Shown: one piece after another, positions 1 to 9,857 of the stretch
Position numbering within the stretch: the stretch's first letter is position 1
Layout of the letters: each line of letters starts with the position of its first letter
Assembly (NCBI GenBank): GCA_947259785.1
Contig: CAMYNQ010000004.1
Coordinates: forward strand, 1-59,061
Length of the DNA: 59,061 nucleotides
Origin: an uncultured Chromatiaceae bacterium
GTDB taxonomy: Bacteria > Pseudomonadota > Gammaproteobacteria > Tenderiales > Tenderiaceae
Direction: 5' to 3'
The notes under the pieces: generated by a model
Told to the model about the DNA's origin: nothing
What the model saw: only the letters and a program-made list of their open reading frames with translations
Databases searched by the model: none
Program-made: the position numbers and the translations under genes

Positions 1-2
1 TA

Positions 3-47
3 CTGACTGAACTGCCAAAAGCTAGCACGGTTGAAGATATTGAATAA
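3..47 (+). CDS. possible C-terminal tail of a CDS entering from outside the window (..LTELPKASTVEDIE*)
   Basis: Open frame from the window edge to a TAA at 45-47; too short to identify. Confidence 0.3.
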   Translation: MTELPKASTVEDIE

Positions 48-182
48 CTATTGCCCGGTGGATTTGCTGCCTTACCAAACTCACAGACTTAATGTGAGTA
101 TGGTGTTCGTCAGGCGCTTACCGGATTCCGGCATTCTCCGTAATGACGAAAGGCGGTGCTTGAAGGGGGGATGATGAAAGGC

Positions 183-210
183 TTGACACCCGCTCAAACC
201 AATCTATAAT
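183..210 (+). promoter_or_regulatory. sigma70-type promoter of arsR (TTGACA - 16 bp - TATAAT)
   Basis: Perfect consensus -35 (183-188) and -10 (205-210) hexamers, 16-bp spacer, directly upstream of arsR. Confidence 0.85.
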
Positions 211-229
211 TCGAAATATGTCGAATTAT
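206..229. promoter_or_regulatory. probable ArsR operator: ATAATTCGA-AATATG-TCGAATTAT
   Basis: Perfect 9-bp inverted repeat with 6-nt spacer overlapping the -10 box and the ATG of arsR. Confidence 0.7.
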
Positions 230-529
230 CAAATAAACAACACTCCCCTTGATGAAATGTTCAAGGCCCTCAGCAACCGACATCGCCTGGCGTTGTTCTA
301 TCGCCTGATGAATTGCTGCGCACCAGGCACCAAGTGTGGCGTTGAGGCAGAACGGTTTTGTGTTGGTGAGTTGGGCGAGGGCATGGATATCGCGCCGTCG
401 ACCCTATCGCACCATTTGAAAGAATTGAATCGCGCCGGGCTGATCCAGATGGAGCGGCGTGGCAAAAATGTGGAGTGCTGGTTGGAGCCTAGCGTTTTGA
501 CCGAGTTGAGTACCTTTTTTAAAATTTAA
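218..529 (+). CDS. arsR: ArsR-family metalloregulatory transcriptional repressor
   Basis: winged-HTH motif APSTLSHHLKELNRAGLIQMERRGKNV; adjacent to arsM; Cys-containing N-terminal region. Confidence 0.85.
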   Translation: MSNYQINNTPLDEMFKALSNRHRLALFYRLMNCCAPGTKCGVEAERFCVGELGEGMDIAPSTLSHHLKELNRAGLIQMERRGKNVECWLEPSVLTELSTFFKI

Positions 530-552
530 TTGTTACCCGTAAGGAGTTAATC

Positions 553-1419
553 ATGAGTTCATGTTGCCCCCCAAAAACAGAAAAGCCGAATCACGCTGAT
601 CACGATAGCCATAGGCAGGATGTGCGTGGTGCCTATGCCAAGGTGGCCAATGCTGAGAACAACAATGAGAGTTGCGGTATTGAGAGCAGTTGTTGTGGTG
701 TTTCGGATGATTCAGCTATCAATACCCTGATCTCGACCCGCCTGGGGTATAGCGAGGATGATTTGGCCAAGGCACCTAGCGGTGCTGACATGGGCCTGGG
801 TTGTGGCAACCCGCGTGCCATTGCTTCGCTCAAGCCAGGTGAGGTGGTGGTTGATCTCGGTGCTGGTGGTGGTTTTGACTGTTTTCTTGCCTCCCATGAA
901 GTGGGTGAAACAGGGCGTGTGATCGGTGTCGATATGACGCCAGACATGCTGAGCAAGGCGCGTAGTAACGCGGTTAATGGGCAGTACAAAAATGTTGAGT
1001 TTCGCCTCGGTGAGATCGAGCATCTGCCGATTGAGAATGAAACGGCGGATGTGATTATCTCTAATTGCGTGATCAATCTGTCACCTAATAAACAGCAGGT
1101 GTTCAAGGACGCTTTTCGTGTCTTGCAGCAAGGCGGACGTCTGGCGATCTCTGATGTGGTGGCCACCGTTGAATTGCCAGAAGAGATGCGTAACGATCCA
1201 GCCCTGATTGCAGGCTGCATGGGCAATGCCTCACTGGTTGATGATTTGGAAGTGATGATTAAGGCGGCTGGGTTTGTTGATGTGCGTATCGAGCCTAAGG
1301 ATGAATCAAAAGCGTTTATTCGTGATTGGGCGCCTGATCACAATGTCACTGATTACGTGGTGTCGGCCTCGATTGAGGCGGTTAAACCGGGCTGTAAGCC
1401 GGGTTCTGGTTGTTGTTAG
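553..1419 (+). CDS. arsM: arsenite S-adenosylmethionine methyltransferase
   Basis: SAM motif VVVDLGAGGGFDCFLAS, ISNCVINLSPNKQQVF, Cys-rich N and C termini (MSSCCPP, GSGCC); follows arsR with RBS (aaggagtt). Confidence 0.9.
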   Translation: MSSCCPPKTEKPNHADHDSHRQDVRGAYAKVANAENNNESCGIESSCCGVSDDSAINTLISTRLGYSEDDLAKAPSGADMGLGCGNPRAIASLKPGEVVVDLGAGGGFDCFLASHEVGETGRVIGVDMTPDMLSKARSNAVNGQYKNVEFRLGEIEHLPIENETADVIISNCVINLSPNKQQVFKDAFRVLQQGGRLAISDVVATVELPEEMRNDPALIAGCMGNASLVDDLEVMIKAAGFVDVRIEPKDESKAFIRDWAPDHNVTDYVVSASIEAVKPGCKPGSGCC

Positions 1420-1440
1420 CGCTTTTTCTGGAACAATAAA

Positions 1441-1477
1441 AAGGGCAGCCTATCAAGCTAGGTCTGCCCTTTTTTTA
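1441..1477 (+). terminator. Rho-independent terminator after arsM
   Basis: aagggcagcct..agg-t-ctgcccttttttt stem-loop with T-tract. Confidence 0.85.
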
Positions 1478-1493
1478 AGTCTGCTGGTTGGTT

Positions 1494-1775
1494 TTAGCTG
1501 CCAAGTCTTTCCAACAGGGCGTCTTTTTCTTGGGTTTCTGTTATGGCAGTGCGGATTTTGTTGAATGCCTCGGCTGCTGCATCGGGATGTTTGGCGTAAC
1601 CGATAATGGGGTCGTATTTATAGCCAGCCATTTTTAAGGCCTGGTTCTTGAAATCTGTACCTCCTGTGCCGCCACCGCCGATATTGGTGAGTAGTTGCTC
1701 GAGCTTGACACGTGTTGCGACGACGCCGGGTTTGAAGCTGGTGAAGTCGTCGGCGGCTACTGGGTCGAATTCCAT
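1494..1775 (-). CDS. hypothetical protein (93 aa)
   Basis: ORF in a gap not covered by other genes; convergent to arsM. Confidence 0.5.
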   Translation of the reverse strand: MEFDPVAADDFTSFKPGVVATRVKLEQLLTNIGGGGTGGTDFKNQALKMAGYKYDPIIGYAKHPDAAAEAFNKIRTAITETQEKDALLERLGS

Positions 1776-1980
1776 TGATATCCCCTGTGGTTACTTGTTT
1801 GCGAATTTGATTTACTGAATAGTGTTTCGTCAGTTGGGATGTGGATCTTGAGGGTTTTTGTTACAGGGCTGTCGATGGGCGGGAAAACAACGCTTTAGCC
1901 ATGCCTGTTGTGGCCGTTACCGGTGACAATAGAGAGAATTTGTTGCATGTTGGCGTTTTTGGTTCAGGCTTTGTGAGGTT

Positions 1981-2490
1981 GTGGTCTTGCTTAAGAAAGT
2001 TTTTTTGATGTTGTCGATAATCTCGATTTTGGCTGGGCCAATGTTGTATCTGTCTATTGTCGATACGATGGGTAGCGGGGCAGGCCTGTCATTCAAGATG
2101 CCTAGCCTGGGGCTGCCGGATTGGTTGAAATCAGGCGGCGAGCAGATTGTTGGCACGGCTGCCGAGGTAGTTGGCGACAGTGGTTCGGCAATCTATAAGT
2201 GGAAAGATGCGGCTGGTGTATGGCAGTTTACCAATGAACTTCCTGTCGGAGTGACGGATGTTGAAACGGTGCTGATTAGCTCGAACACCAGTCTTCAAGC
2301 CTTTAAATCGCAAGCGGAGCCTGAGCAGGCAAAAGCTGAAAGTCCCGTCGAGGCCAAGCAGGACGAGTCATTGGAGCTTGACCTCATGCCAACGCCGGGA
2401 CGTGTAAAAAAACTCATTGAAGACGCCCAAAATGTCCAGAACATTCTTGATGAGCGGGTCAAACAGATGGATTCTCAGTCCTCCGAGTAG
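1981..2490 (+). CDS. DUF4124-like domain protein, membrane-anchored
   Basis: N-terminal hydrophobic segment, then AIYKWKDAAGVWQFTNELP typical of DUF4124. Start uncertain (GTG 1981 or downstream ATG). Confidence 0.6.
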   Translation: MVLLKKVFLMLSIISILAGPMLYLSIVDTMGSGAGLSFKMPSLGLPDWLKSGGEQIVGTAAEVVGDSGSAIYKWKDAAGVWQFTNELPVGVTDVETVLISSNTSLQAFKSQAEPEQAKAESPVEAKQDESLELDLMPTPGRVKKLIEDAQNVQNILDERVKQMDSQSSE

Positions 2491-2711
2491 TGCTTTCTCT
2501 ATGGCTGTGGTTAAGTATAATGCTGGGCGTTGGAGGGTATTGGCATACGTAACATGTTAGGCAGAGTCGCCACCTATGATCATGATGATTTATTTTCCGA
2601 ACAAGCGGTCGTTGGCCACGGTTTTTAAGCTGAAACTGTTGATGCCAGCGCTACCCTGTCCGGTATCGAAATCAAGGTAGCGAAGCCGGAAGCGTTTAAA
2701 GGCTTGTTTAT

Positions 2712-3320
2712 ATGACAACAGTATCAGCAGTGTTATTGGCGGCAGGTGAGTCACGTCGCATGGGTGAGATCAACAAGTTGGAATTACTGGTTGATGGTAT
2801 TCCCCTGTTGCGTCGAACGGCAGAGGTTCTGTTGGCCTCCAATTTGTTAGAGATCGTTGTGGTGTTAGGCCATCAAGCCGACACGGCCGGGGCTATACTC
2901 GAAGGTCTGCCGTTGAATTTCGTCTATAACGAAAACTATCTCGATGGTCAGATGACTTCGGTTTATCAAGGATTGTTATCTCTTTCGCAGCCTTGTGACG
3001 GGGTGATGATCTGCCTGTCAGACCAACCCTTATTGCAGGCGGATGATGTGAACGCACTGATTGATGCCTTTGGTAAACGCAGTCATGGGTCGGTGTTGGT
3101 GCCTACCTATCAGGGTAAGCGCGGTAACCCAGTTGTTATTGACTATCAGCAGCGCCAGGAAGTTTTAAATGGTGAGCGCAATCTGGCTTGTAAAAAGTTG
3201 ATTGAAGACAATCCTGAGTTGGTTAGTGGTTTTGAAATGAGCAACAATCATGTAGTGGTTGATCTCGATACACCAGAAGAGTATGTCGCCCTGACGGGCA
3301 GCGAGGCCGTTGTCTCATAA
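2712..3320 (+). CDS. MobA/MocA-like nucleotidyltransferase
   Basis: N-terminal VLLAAGESRRMGEINKLELLVDGIPLLRRT nucleotidyltransferase signature; CLSDQPLL motif; DLDTPEEY C-terminus. Confidence 0.8.
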   Translation: MTTVSAVLLAAGESRRMGEINKLELLVDGIPLLRRTAEVLLASNLLEIVVVLGHQADTAGAILEGLPLNFVYNENYLDGQMTSVYQGLLSLSQPCDGVMICLSDQPLLQADDVNALIDAFGKRSHGSVLVPTYQGKRGNPVVIDYQQRQEVLNGERNLACKKLIEDNPELVSGFEMSNNHVVVDLDTPEEYVALTGSEAVVS

Positions 3321-3414
3321 TCCAAAATATCCCGATTGGCATGAGCGCCCAGGTTGATGATGACTGCGGTGGTGAGTGAGGTTGGGTGTTTAAGTCTGCA
3401 GCGGATGTAACACA

Positions 3415-3441
3415 GGGGCGGCGCAAAATATGCGCCGCCCC
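3415..3441. repeat. perfect inverted repeat ggggcggcgca-aaata-tgcgccgcccc
   Basis: 11-bp perfect stem between convergent genes; no strong T-tract. Confidence 0.8.
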
Positions 3442-3448
3442 GCTGCTA

Positions 3449-4171
3449 TTAATTTTGTTTGCGTAGTTGCGTCGCTATGTGTGAGGCGATGCTATGGATA
3501 GCATCTTGCAAGCCCGCTAGCACCACCTTATCCCCGGCTTCAAAAATAGCCTCTTTTTTATCGAATTTGTATTCTTCCGCTGCTTCCAGGTCGGTGCCGC
3601 TCATGATGGGGTTGTGATAACCGTGCATTAGGGTTTCCTGGTAGATTACATCGCTGCTGCTGGTGGCATGCATGGAGACCATGGCGCGCGCCTCCGGCCG
3701 CCACTCGGGTGAAAACATAAAGTGCTCAGTGACATAGCCGGCGTTGCTGACAATAATATCAATTAGGGCGTCGGCGCCCTCGGTGTTGATGCCGCTATAA
3801 TCTTCAAACAGTTCATTTTCGGCTCGTTCAACATTGACGATGTTGACTTTGAAGCCTGACTTTTCCAATTGGGCAGCAATTTCGGTGGTGAGCTGATTGC
3901 CGAAAACAAAGTTGTTTTCTGTGGTCACGCCCTCAATGCTTTTCACAGCCTCCTTGCCATTGATTGCGATTGTGACTGCGCCAAGGGCGCCTAGGCCTCC
4001 GGCCGGGCTACCCAGGTTCATCATTCGGTAAGGTGGCTCGGGAATACTCAGCAGCGCAACGCTTTTAACTTGATTGACGGCTTCGGGTTTGAGCACCATC
4101 TTGACACCGCCACAGCCGCCTAATGCGGCCAGGATAAGGATCATGGGGATAGTTAGTATTTTTCTGAGCAT
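3449..4171 (-). CDS. putative lipoprotein, unknown function
   Basis: Signal peptide with lipobox-like LAALGGCGG; 240 aa. Confidence 0.6.
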   Translation of the reverse strand: MLRKILTIPMILILAALGGCGGVKMVLKPEAVNQVKSVALLSIPEPPYRMMNLGSPAGGLGALGAVTIAINGKEAVKSIEGVTTENNFVFGNQLTTEIAAQLEKSGFKVNIVNVERAENELFEDYSGINTEGADALIDIIVSNAGYVTEHFMFSPEWRPEARAMVSMHATSSSDVIYQETLMHGYHNPIMSGTDLEAAEEYKFDKKEAIFEAGDKVVLAGLQDAIHSIASHIATQLRKQN

Positions 4172-4328
4172 CGGTTTCTCCAGGGATTCTTGTTATTGAT
4201 TTCACAGGCTTGATCGGCTGGCTGCTAGCGATCTTTAGATCGTGGTCTGCGGCTTAATCTTTGCCCCCCAGAAATGCTAGACTCTGCCTACTTCCGGGTA
4301 GAATAGATTCAGTGACAACGAGGAAACA

Positions 4329-5075
4329 ATGGCAGGACATAGTAAGTGGGCCAACATCCGCCACCGCAAAGGGGCGCAGGACGCCAAGCGGGGCAAGATT
4401 TTCAGTAAACTGATCCGTGAAATCACTGTTGCGGCCAAGATGGGTGGTGGCGATCCTGCCGCCAATCCGCGGTTGCGCACGGCAATCGATAAGGCCCTGG
4501 GGCAGAACATGACCCGCGATACCGTTGAACGTGCAGTGAAGCGTGGTTCTGGTGATACTGAAGGTGAAAATTACGAAGAGCTGCGTTACGAGGGTTATGG
4601 TGCTGCTGGTGTGGCGATGATGGTGGATTGCCTCACCGATAACAAAAACCGTACCGTCAGCGAGGTGCGTCATGCCTTTAGCAAACGTGGCGGTAATCTG
4701 GGGACTGATGGTTCGGTCTCTTATCTGTTCACCAAGCAGGGCATTATCAGCTATGCCGCCGGTGCCGATGAGGAGCAGATCATGGAAACGGCACTTGAGG
4801 CGGGTGCCGAGGATGTGGTCAATAATGATGATCGTTCCATCGATGTCATCACCACACCTGAGGCCTTCGTTGATGTCAAAGAGGCGATGGTCGTTGCTGG
4901 TCTGGAGCCGGAAAATGCGGACATTACTATGACGGCCAGCACTTCAGTCGAGTTGGGCCTGGACGATGCGCAGAAGGTGATGGGGCTGATTGATATGTTG
5001 GAAGACCTGGATGATGTGCAAAACGTTTACACCAATGCCGATTTCTCTGACGAGGTAATGGAACAGCTTGGTTAA
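4329..5075 (+). CDS. yebC: YebC/PmpR family transcriptional regulator / translation factor
   Basis: [40 protein letters not shown] signature. Confidence 0.97.
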   Translation: MAGHSKWANIRHRKGAQDAKRGKIFSKLIREITVAAKMGGGDPAANPRLRTAIDKALGQNMTRDTVERAVKRGSGDTEGENYEELRYEGYGAAGVAMMVDCLTDNKNRTVSEVRHAFSKRGGNLGTDGSVSYLFTKQGIISYAAGADEEQIMETALEAGAEDVVNNDDRSIDVITTPEAFVDVKEAMVVAGLEPENADITMTASTSVELGLDDAQKVMGLIDMLEDLDDVQNVYTNADFSDEVMEQLG

Positions 5076-5093
5076 CATCGGCGAGCAGCATTA

Positions 5094-5606
5094 ATGGCCC
5101 AGCGTATTCTTGGTATCGATCCCGGTTCTCGTATTACCGGTTTTGGTGTGATCGAGATCGTGCAAGGGCAAGTCGTTTATGTTACCAGTGGTTGCATTCG
5201 TGTGCAGGGTAAGGCCTTGCCTGAACGGCTTAAGTCCATTTTTGATAGCGTTAGCGAGATCGTCGCTGATTATTGTCCAGACCAGATGGCGATAGAGCAG
5301 GTGTTTGTCAAAAACAATATCGATTCGGCACTTAAGCTGGGTCAGGCCCGCGGTGCTGCCATTTGTGCCGGAATGACCCGTGATCTGGACGTGTTTGAGT
5401 ACACCCCGACCCAGATCAAAAAGGCGGTGGTGGGTAAGGGTCATGCCGACAAGGCGCAGATGCAGTTTATGGTGCGGGCTGTATTGAAGTTGCCTGGTCT
5501 GCCGCAGGAAGATGCCGCTGATGCCCTGGCCTGCGCTTTGTGTCATCACCACACTCATGAAACTTTAGGTCAATATAGTCAACAGTTGAAAGAGGTAAGC
5601 CCATGA
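5094..5606 (+). CDS. ruvC: Holliday junction endodeoxyribonuclease RuvC
   Basis: [42 protein letters not shown]. Confidence 0.97.
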   Translation: MAQRILGIDPGSRITGFGVIEIVQGQVVYVTSGCIRVQGKALPERLKSIFDSVSEIVADYCPDQMAIEQVFVKNNIDSALKLGQARGAAICAGMTRDLDVFEYTPTQIKKAVVGKGHADKAQMQFMVRAVLKLPGLPQEDAADALACALCHHHTHETLGQYSQQLKEVSP

Positions 5607-6202
5607 TTGGTCGCCTGCGCGGTAAGTTAATTGTCAAACGTGCACCGCAGTTGCTGGTGGATGTGAATGGTGTTGGTTATGAGGTTGAGGCGCCGATGAG
5701 TACCTTTTATAACCTGCCTGAGCTTGGTGACGAGGTATTGCTGCACACTCACATGGTGGTGCGTGAAGATGCCCAGCTGCTCTATGGTTTTGGCTCTGAG
5801 GCTGAACGCAGTTTCTTTCGTAATTTGATTAAGATCAATGGTGTTGGTGCCAAGATGGGGCTGGCGATCCTGTCCGGCATGTCGGCTGAGGCCTTTGCCC
5901 ATTGTGTGGCTGAAAACGATGTCGCCAGCCTGGTACGTTTGCCCGGTGTTGGTAAAAAGACTGCCGAGCGTCTGATCGTCGAGATGAAGGATAAACTCGA
6001 TAAAGTGACGGGCACAGCCTTGCCGCAGGACTTGGCGACTGCCGTTACCGCGGTTAATGATCCCGTTAGCGATGCGGTGAGTGCTTTGGTGTCGCTGGGA
6101 TATAAAGCAAACGAGGCTAGCCGCATGGTGCGGGCAGTGAAGGGTGACGACCTGGCTAGTGAAGAGATCATTCGTCAGGCCTTAAAAGGCACGGCGGCTT
6201 AA
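5603..6202 (+). CDS. ruvA: Holliday junction DNA helicase subunit RuvA
   Basis: [30 protein letters not shown]; overlaps ruvC stop. Confidence 0.97.
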   Translation: MIGRLRGKLIVKRAPQLLVDVNGVGYEVEAPMSTFYNLPELGDEVLLHTHMVVREDAQLLYGFGSEAERSFFRNLIKINGVGAKMGLAILSGMSAEAFAHCVAENDVASLVRLPGVGKKTAERLIVEMKDKLDKVTGTALPQDLATAVTAVNDPVSDAVSALVSLGYKANEASRMVRAVKGDDLASEEIIRQALKGTAA

Positions 6203-6226
6203 GCCTGTGGATAGTTGGGTAGAACG

Positions 6227-7279
6227 ATGATTGAAACTGATCGACTGATTAGTGCCGCCATCCCCTCAAAAGCTGAGGAGGCCATTGACCGTGCCATCAG
6301 GCCGAAAAAACTGGCCGACTATGTTGGTCAACCTGCTGTCTGTGAACAGATGGAGGTCTTTATCGAGGCGGCCAAGAAACGTGGCGAGGCACTTGATCAC
6401 ACTCTGATCTTTGGGCCGCCGGGCCTGGGCAAAACTACCCTGGCCAATATCATTGCCAACGAGATGGGGGTGGCGATGAAACATACCTCTGGTCCGGTGC
6501 TGGAGCGCCCCGGTGACCTGGCTGCGCTGCTAACCAATCTAGAGCCGCACGATGTATTGTTTGTTGATGAAATACATCGGCTCAGCCCAGTGGTGGAGGA
6601 GGTGCTCTATCCGGCCATGGAGGATTATCAGCTCGACATCATGATTGGCGAAGGTCCGGCAGCACGCTCGATCAAGTTGGATTTACCGCCCTTTACCCTG
6701 GTGGGGGCAACCACCCGCGCCGGCTCGTTGACCTCGCCCTTGCGTGATCGCTTTGGCATTGTTCAACGGTTGGAGTTTTATAATACCGCCGATCTGACCT
6801 CAATCGTCAAACGTTCCTGCCAGATTCTGAATGTTGGAATTGAAGCTGACGGCGCCAAGGAGATTGCCCGTCGTTCGCGTGGTACACCGCGTATAGCCAA
6901 CCGCCTGTTGCGGCGAGTGCGCGATTTTGCCGAGGTTAAAGCTGATGGCCGAATTACTGTGGCAGTGGCAGCCGGGGCGCTGGATTTGCTAGATGTCGAT
7001 GGTCATGGTTTTGATGTCATGGATAGAAAACTGTTGCTGGCGATTTTGGAGAAGTTTGACGGTGGTCCGGTGGGTGTTGATAGCTTGGCGGCGGCGATAG
7101 GTGAGGAGCGCGGCACCATCGAAGATGTGCTTGAACCTTATCTGATTCAACAGGGTTTTATGATGCGTACCCTGCGTGGCCGGGTAGTGACGCGAAAGGC
7201 CTATGAGCATTTTGGCTTGACGCCACCAGTGGTTGCCGATCAGGATCATCAGGATGTAATGGATCAGTTGGACGAATAA
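6227..7279 (+). CDS. ruvB: Holliday junction branch migration ATPase RuvB
   Basis: [47 protein letters not shown] at 6227 preferred over TTG at 6215. Confidence 0.97.
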   Translation: MIETDRLISAAIPSKAEEAIDRAIRPKKLADYVGQPAVCEQMEVFIEAAKKRGEALDHTLIFGPPGLGKTTLANIIANEMGVAMKHTSGPVLERPGDLAALLTNLEPHDVLFVDEIHRLSPVVEEVLYPAMEDYQLDIMIGEGPAARSIKLDLPPFTLVGATTRAGSLTSPLRDRFGIVQRLEFYNTADLTSIVKRSCQILNVGIEADGAKEIARRSRGTPRIANRLLRRVRDFAEVKADGRITVAVAAGALDLLDVDGHGFDVMDRKLLLAILEKFDGGPVGVDSLAAAIGEERGTIEDVLEPYLIQQGFMMRTLRGRVVTRKAYEHFGLTPPVVADQDHQDVMDQLDE

Positions 7280-7376
7280 TTTCAAAAAAAGACGTTTGCT
7301 TGTATTACAATGGCGGCAACTTTTTGGGGCTAAACGCTGTCTCTTAGATCGAGCTGCAATGTAATTGAAATAGAGT

Positions 7377-7796
7377 ATGGATACGTTTCACTGGCCCGTC
7401 AGGGTTTATTACGAAGATACGGATAGCGGCGGGGTGGTCTATTACGCCAATTACCTGCGTTTTATGGAGCGTGCCCGTACCGAGTGGTTACGTAGTCTGG
7501 GTGTGGAGCAGGATAAGCTGATTGAGCAAGAGGGTGTGCTGTTCGCTGTCCGTCATGTGGATGTGGATTATCTCAAACCAGCCCGATTTAATGATTTGCT
7601 TGAGGCCACCTCGAGGGTGGTTGAGTTTGGCCGAGCCAGTTTGACTTTTGAACAAGCAATAACGCGAATGGATGCTGAAACGAAGACTGGGTTGTGTCGT
7701 GGCCAGGTGAAAATCGCTTGCCTTGGTGTCGAATCATTTCGGCCTCGTCCGCTGCCAGAATTTTTAAAAATGATTTTGAAGAATGGAGAAAGCTAG
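7377..7796 (+). CDS. ybgC: tol-pal associated acyl-CoA thioesterase YbgC
   Basis: VRVYYEDTDSGGVVYYANYLRFMERARTEWLR hotdog thioesterase motif; position before tolQ. Confidence 0.95.
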   Translation: MDTFHWPVRVYYEDTDSGGVVYYANYLRFMERARTEWLRSLGVEQDKLIEQEGVLFAVRHVDVDYLKPARFNDLLEATSRVVEFGRASLTFEQAITRMDAETKTGLCRGQVKIACLGVESFRPRPLPEFLKMILKNGES

Positions 7797-8485
7797 TGGC
7801 TACTGATATGTCGATCGTGAGCCTGATCACCAATGCCAGTGTGTTGGTGCAGCTTGTTATGGTGCTGTTGTTGGTGGTGTCGGTGATGGCCTGGACCATT
7901 ATTTTTAGTAAGTCAAAAGCGTTGAAACAGGCGCGCGAGGAAATGACGTCATTTGAAGATCGTTTTTGGTCCGGTGGTGACCTGAATCGCTTGTATGAAC
8001 AGAGCAATGTACATTCCGAGTCACGCGGTCTGGAGCGTATCTTCAAAGCGGGTTTTAAAGAATTCATCAAGTTGCGTAAGCAGGGCGAGCCTGATCCAAT
8101 GGCTGTGGTTGAAGGGGCGCAACGCATTATGCGTGTCAAACTCAATCGTGAGGCGGATAGCCTGGAAATTAGCCTTGGTTTTCTGGCGACGGTGGGTTCT
8201 ACCAGTCCATATGTTGGTCTGTTCGGTACGGTATGGGGCATCATGAATTCCTTTCGTGCCCTGGGTAATGTCCAGCAGGCAACGTTGGCAATGGTTGCGC
8301 CCGGTATTGCCGAGGCGCTGATTGCTACGGCCATGGGTCTATTTGCGGCGATTCCGGCCGTCATCGCCTATAACCGTTTTCGTACCGATGTTGAACGTCT
8401 GATCAGTCACTACGACAGTTTTGTTGATGAGTTTACCTCCATCCTGCAGCGTCAGGCCCACACCCCAGTCACTGAGAAGGGCTAG
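7796..8485 (+). CDS. tolQ: Tol-Pal system protein TolQ
   Basis: VGLFGTVWGIMNSFRALG; MVAPGIAEALIATAMGLFAAIPAVIAYN. Start GTG 7796 or ATG 7808 (the 7694 start in the ORF track lies inside ybgC). Confidence 0.95.
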   Translation: MATDMSIVSLITNASVLVQLVMVLLLVVSVMAWTIIFSKSKALKQAREEMTSFEDRFWSGGDLNRLYEQSNVHSESRGLERIFKAGFKEFIKLRKQGEPDPMAVVEGAQRIMRVKLNREADSLEISLGFLATVGSTSPYVGLFGTVWGIMNSFRALGNVQQATLAMVAPGIAEALIATAMGLFAAIPAVIAYNRFRTDVERLISHYDSFVDEFTSILQRQAHTPVTEKG

Positions 8486-8487
8486 TT

Positions 8488-8928
8488 ATGGCGCAGCAAC
8501 ATCAACGTCAACGCCGTGCCCCCATGGCCGAGATCAATGTCGTTCCTTATATCGATGTGATGCTGGTGTTGTTGGTGATTTTTATGATTACCGCACCGCT
8601 GCTGTCGCAAGGGGTAAAGGTTGACTTGCCAGAGGCCAGTGCCAAACCGCTGGATAAGGATAGCAAGGAGCCGATTGTGCTGACTGTGGACACCCAGGGC
8701 AATTATTATCTCAATGTCGGTGGCGATGAGAAAAAGGCCGTCGAGGCTGATGAGATTATCCGCCGCGTGGCAATTGTGTTGGATCGTATGCCTGACACGC
8801 CGGTGGTGGTGGGCGCAGATAGGAATGTGAACTATGGTGCTGTGGTGCAGGCGATGGTGCTGTTACAGCAAGCGGGTGCGCCGAGTGTGGGTCTGAAAAC
8901 TGATCCATCAGAGCTTGAGCGTAAGTAG
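8488..8928 (+). CDS. tolR: Tol-Pal system protein TolR
   Basis: MAEINVVPYIDVMLVLLVIFMITAPLL ExbD/TolR signature. Confidence 0.95.
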   Translation: MAQQHQRQRRAPMAEINVVPYIDVMLVLLVIFMITAPLLSQGVKVDLPEASAKPLDKDSKEPIVLTVDTQGNYYLNVGGDEKKAVEADEIIRRVAIVLDRMPDTPVVVGADRNVNYGAVVQAMVLLQQAGAPSVGLKTDPSELERK

Positions 8929-8952
8929 GCGGTTGTTGTCGCTGATTCGAGC

Positions 8953-9855
8953 ATGCTGAATATTCTGCGCAATAATCCCCGGGCCTTTGCCTTTGCGGTG
9001 GTGGTTCATCTGCTGATGATTGCCGCGTTGTCGTTTAATGTTGACTGGAATTCAAAGCATAATTTGTCTGCGCCTCAAGTGAATGTGATCCAGGCGGTGA
9101 TGATTGATGAGTCAAAGATCAAGGCCGAAGAACGCAAGCGTAAATTGGAACAGGAAAAGAGGCGTAAGGCTGAACAAGACAAGAAGCGCAAGCAAGCCGA
9201 GGCTGAGAAAAAGCAGAAACAGGCGGAGCTGAAAAAGAAAAAAGAGGCAGACAAGAAGCGCAAGGCTGAGCAGGACAAGAAACGTAAGGCAGAGGACAAG
9301 CGAAAAAAAGCCGAGGCCGATAAAAAACGTAAACAGGCTGAGTTGAAAAAGAAACAGGAAGCTGAGAAGAAGCGTAAAGAGGCTGAACTGAAAAAGAAAC
9401 AGGAGGCCGAGAAGAAACGCCTGGCCGAATTGGATGAGAAACGTAAGGCTGAGGAAAAGCGCAAAGCCGATGAGCAGCGCCGGGCGGAAGAGGAATTGAT
9501 TCGTCAGCAACAGATGGCTGAAGAAGAGGCGGCCATGAATGCGGTTAGGCAACGTGCCCTGATGGATGAAAGGGCAAGAGTCATAGGTAGAATTCAACAG
9601 CGTGTTTCAAGTAAATGGGCCCGGCCCTCTGGTTGGCGTGCGGGGACAGCCTGCACTGTGACAGTGCGGTTGGTGCCTGGTGCCGGTTCGGCGCAGGTGA
9701 TTGATGCTCGTATGGTTAAGAGTTGCGGTAACCCATTATTTGATCGCTCGGTTGAGAACGCGGTATTTAGTGCATCTCCTCTTCCTTTCCCTACATCGCC
9801 GGAATTGATGAATGAGTTCCGCGAGATAACCTTCGATTTTAGACCTGAGGATTAG
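8953..9855 (+). CDS. tolA: Tol-Pal system protein TolA
   Basis: N-terminal TM, long KKR/AE/K-rich helical domain, C-terminal TolA domain; between tolR and tolB. Confidence 0.93.
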   Translation: MLNILRNNPRAFAFAVVVHLLMIAALSFNVDWNSKHNLSAPQVNVIQAVMIDESKIKAEERKRKLEQEKRRKAEQDKKRKQAEAEKKQKQAELKKKKEADKKRKAEQDKKRKAEDKRKKAEADKKRKQAELKKKQEAEKKRKEAELKKKQEAEKKRLAELDEKRKAEEKRKADEQRRAEEELIRQQQMAEEEAAMNAVRQRALMDERARVIGRIQQRVSSKWARPSGWRAGTACTVTVRLVPGAGSAQVIDARMVKSCGNPLFDRSVENAVFSASPLPFPTSPELMNEFREITFDFRPED

Positions 9856-9857
9856 TC

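Noticed and set aside
633-1226. 197-aa minus-strand ORF inside arsM
   Set aside because: Antisense to a clear ArsM coding sequence; no domain recognised.
3223-3426. 67-aa minus-strand ORF overlapping the MobA/MocA-like 3' end
   Set aside because: Overlaps a supported CDS and a GC-rich inverted repeat; no domain or RBS.
7588-8364. 258-aa minus-strand ORF across ybgC/tolQ
   Set aside because: Lies fully antisense to strongly supported ybgC/tolQ; no recognisable domain.
9075-9597. Long Phe/Ser/Leu-rich minus-strand ORFs opposite tolA
   Set aside because: Artefacts of the Lys/Ala/Glu-rich repeat region of TolA on the plus strand.
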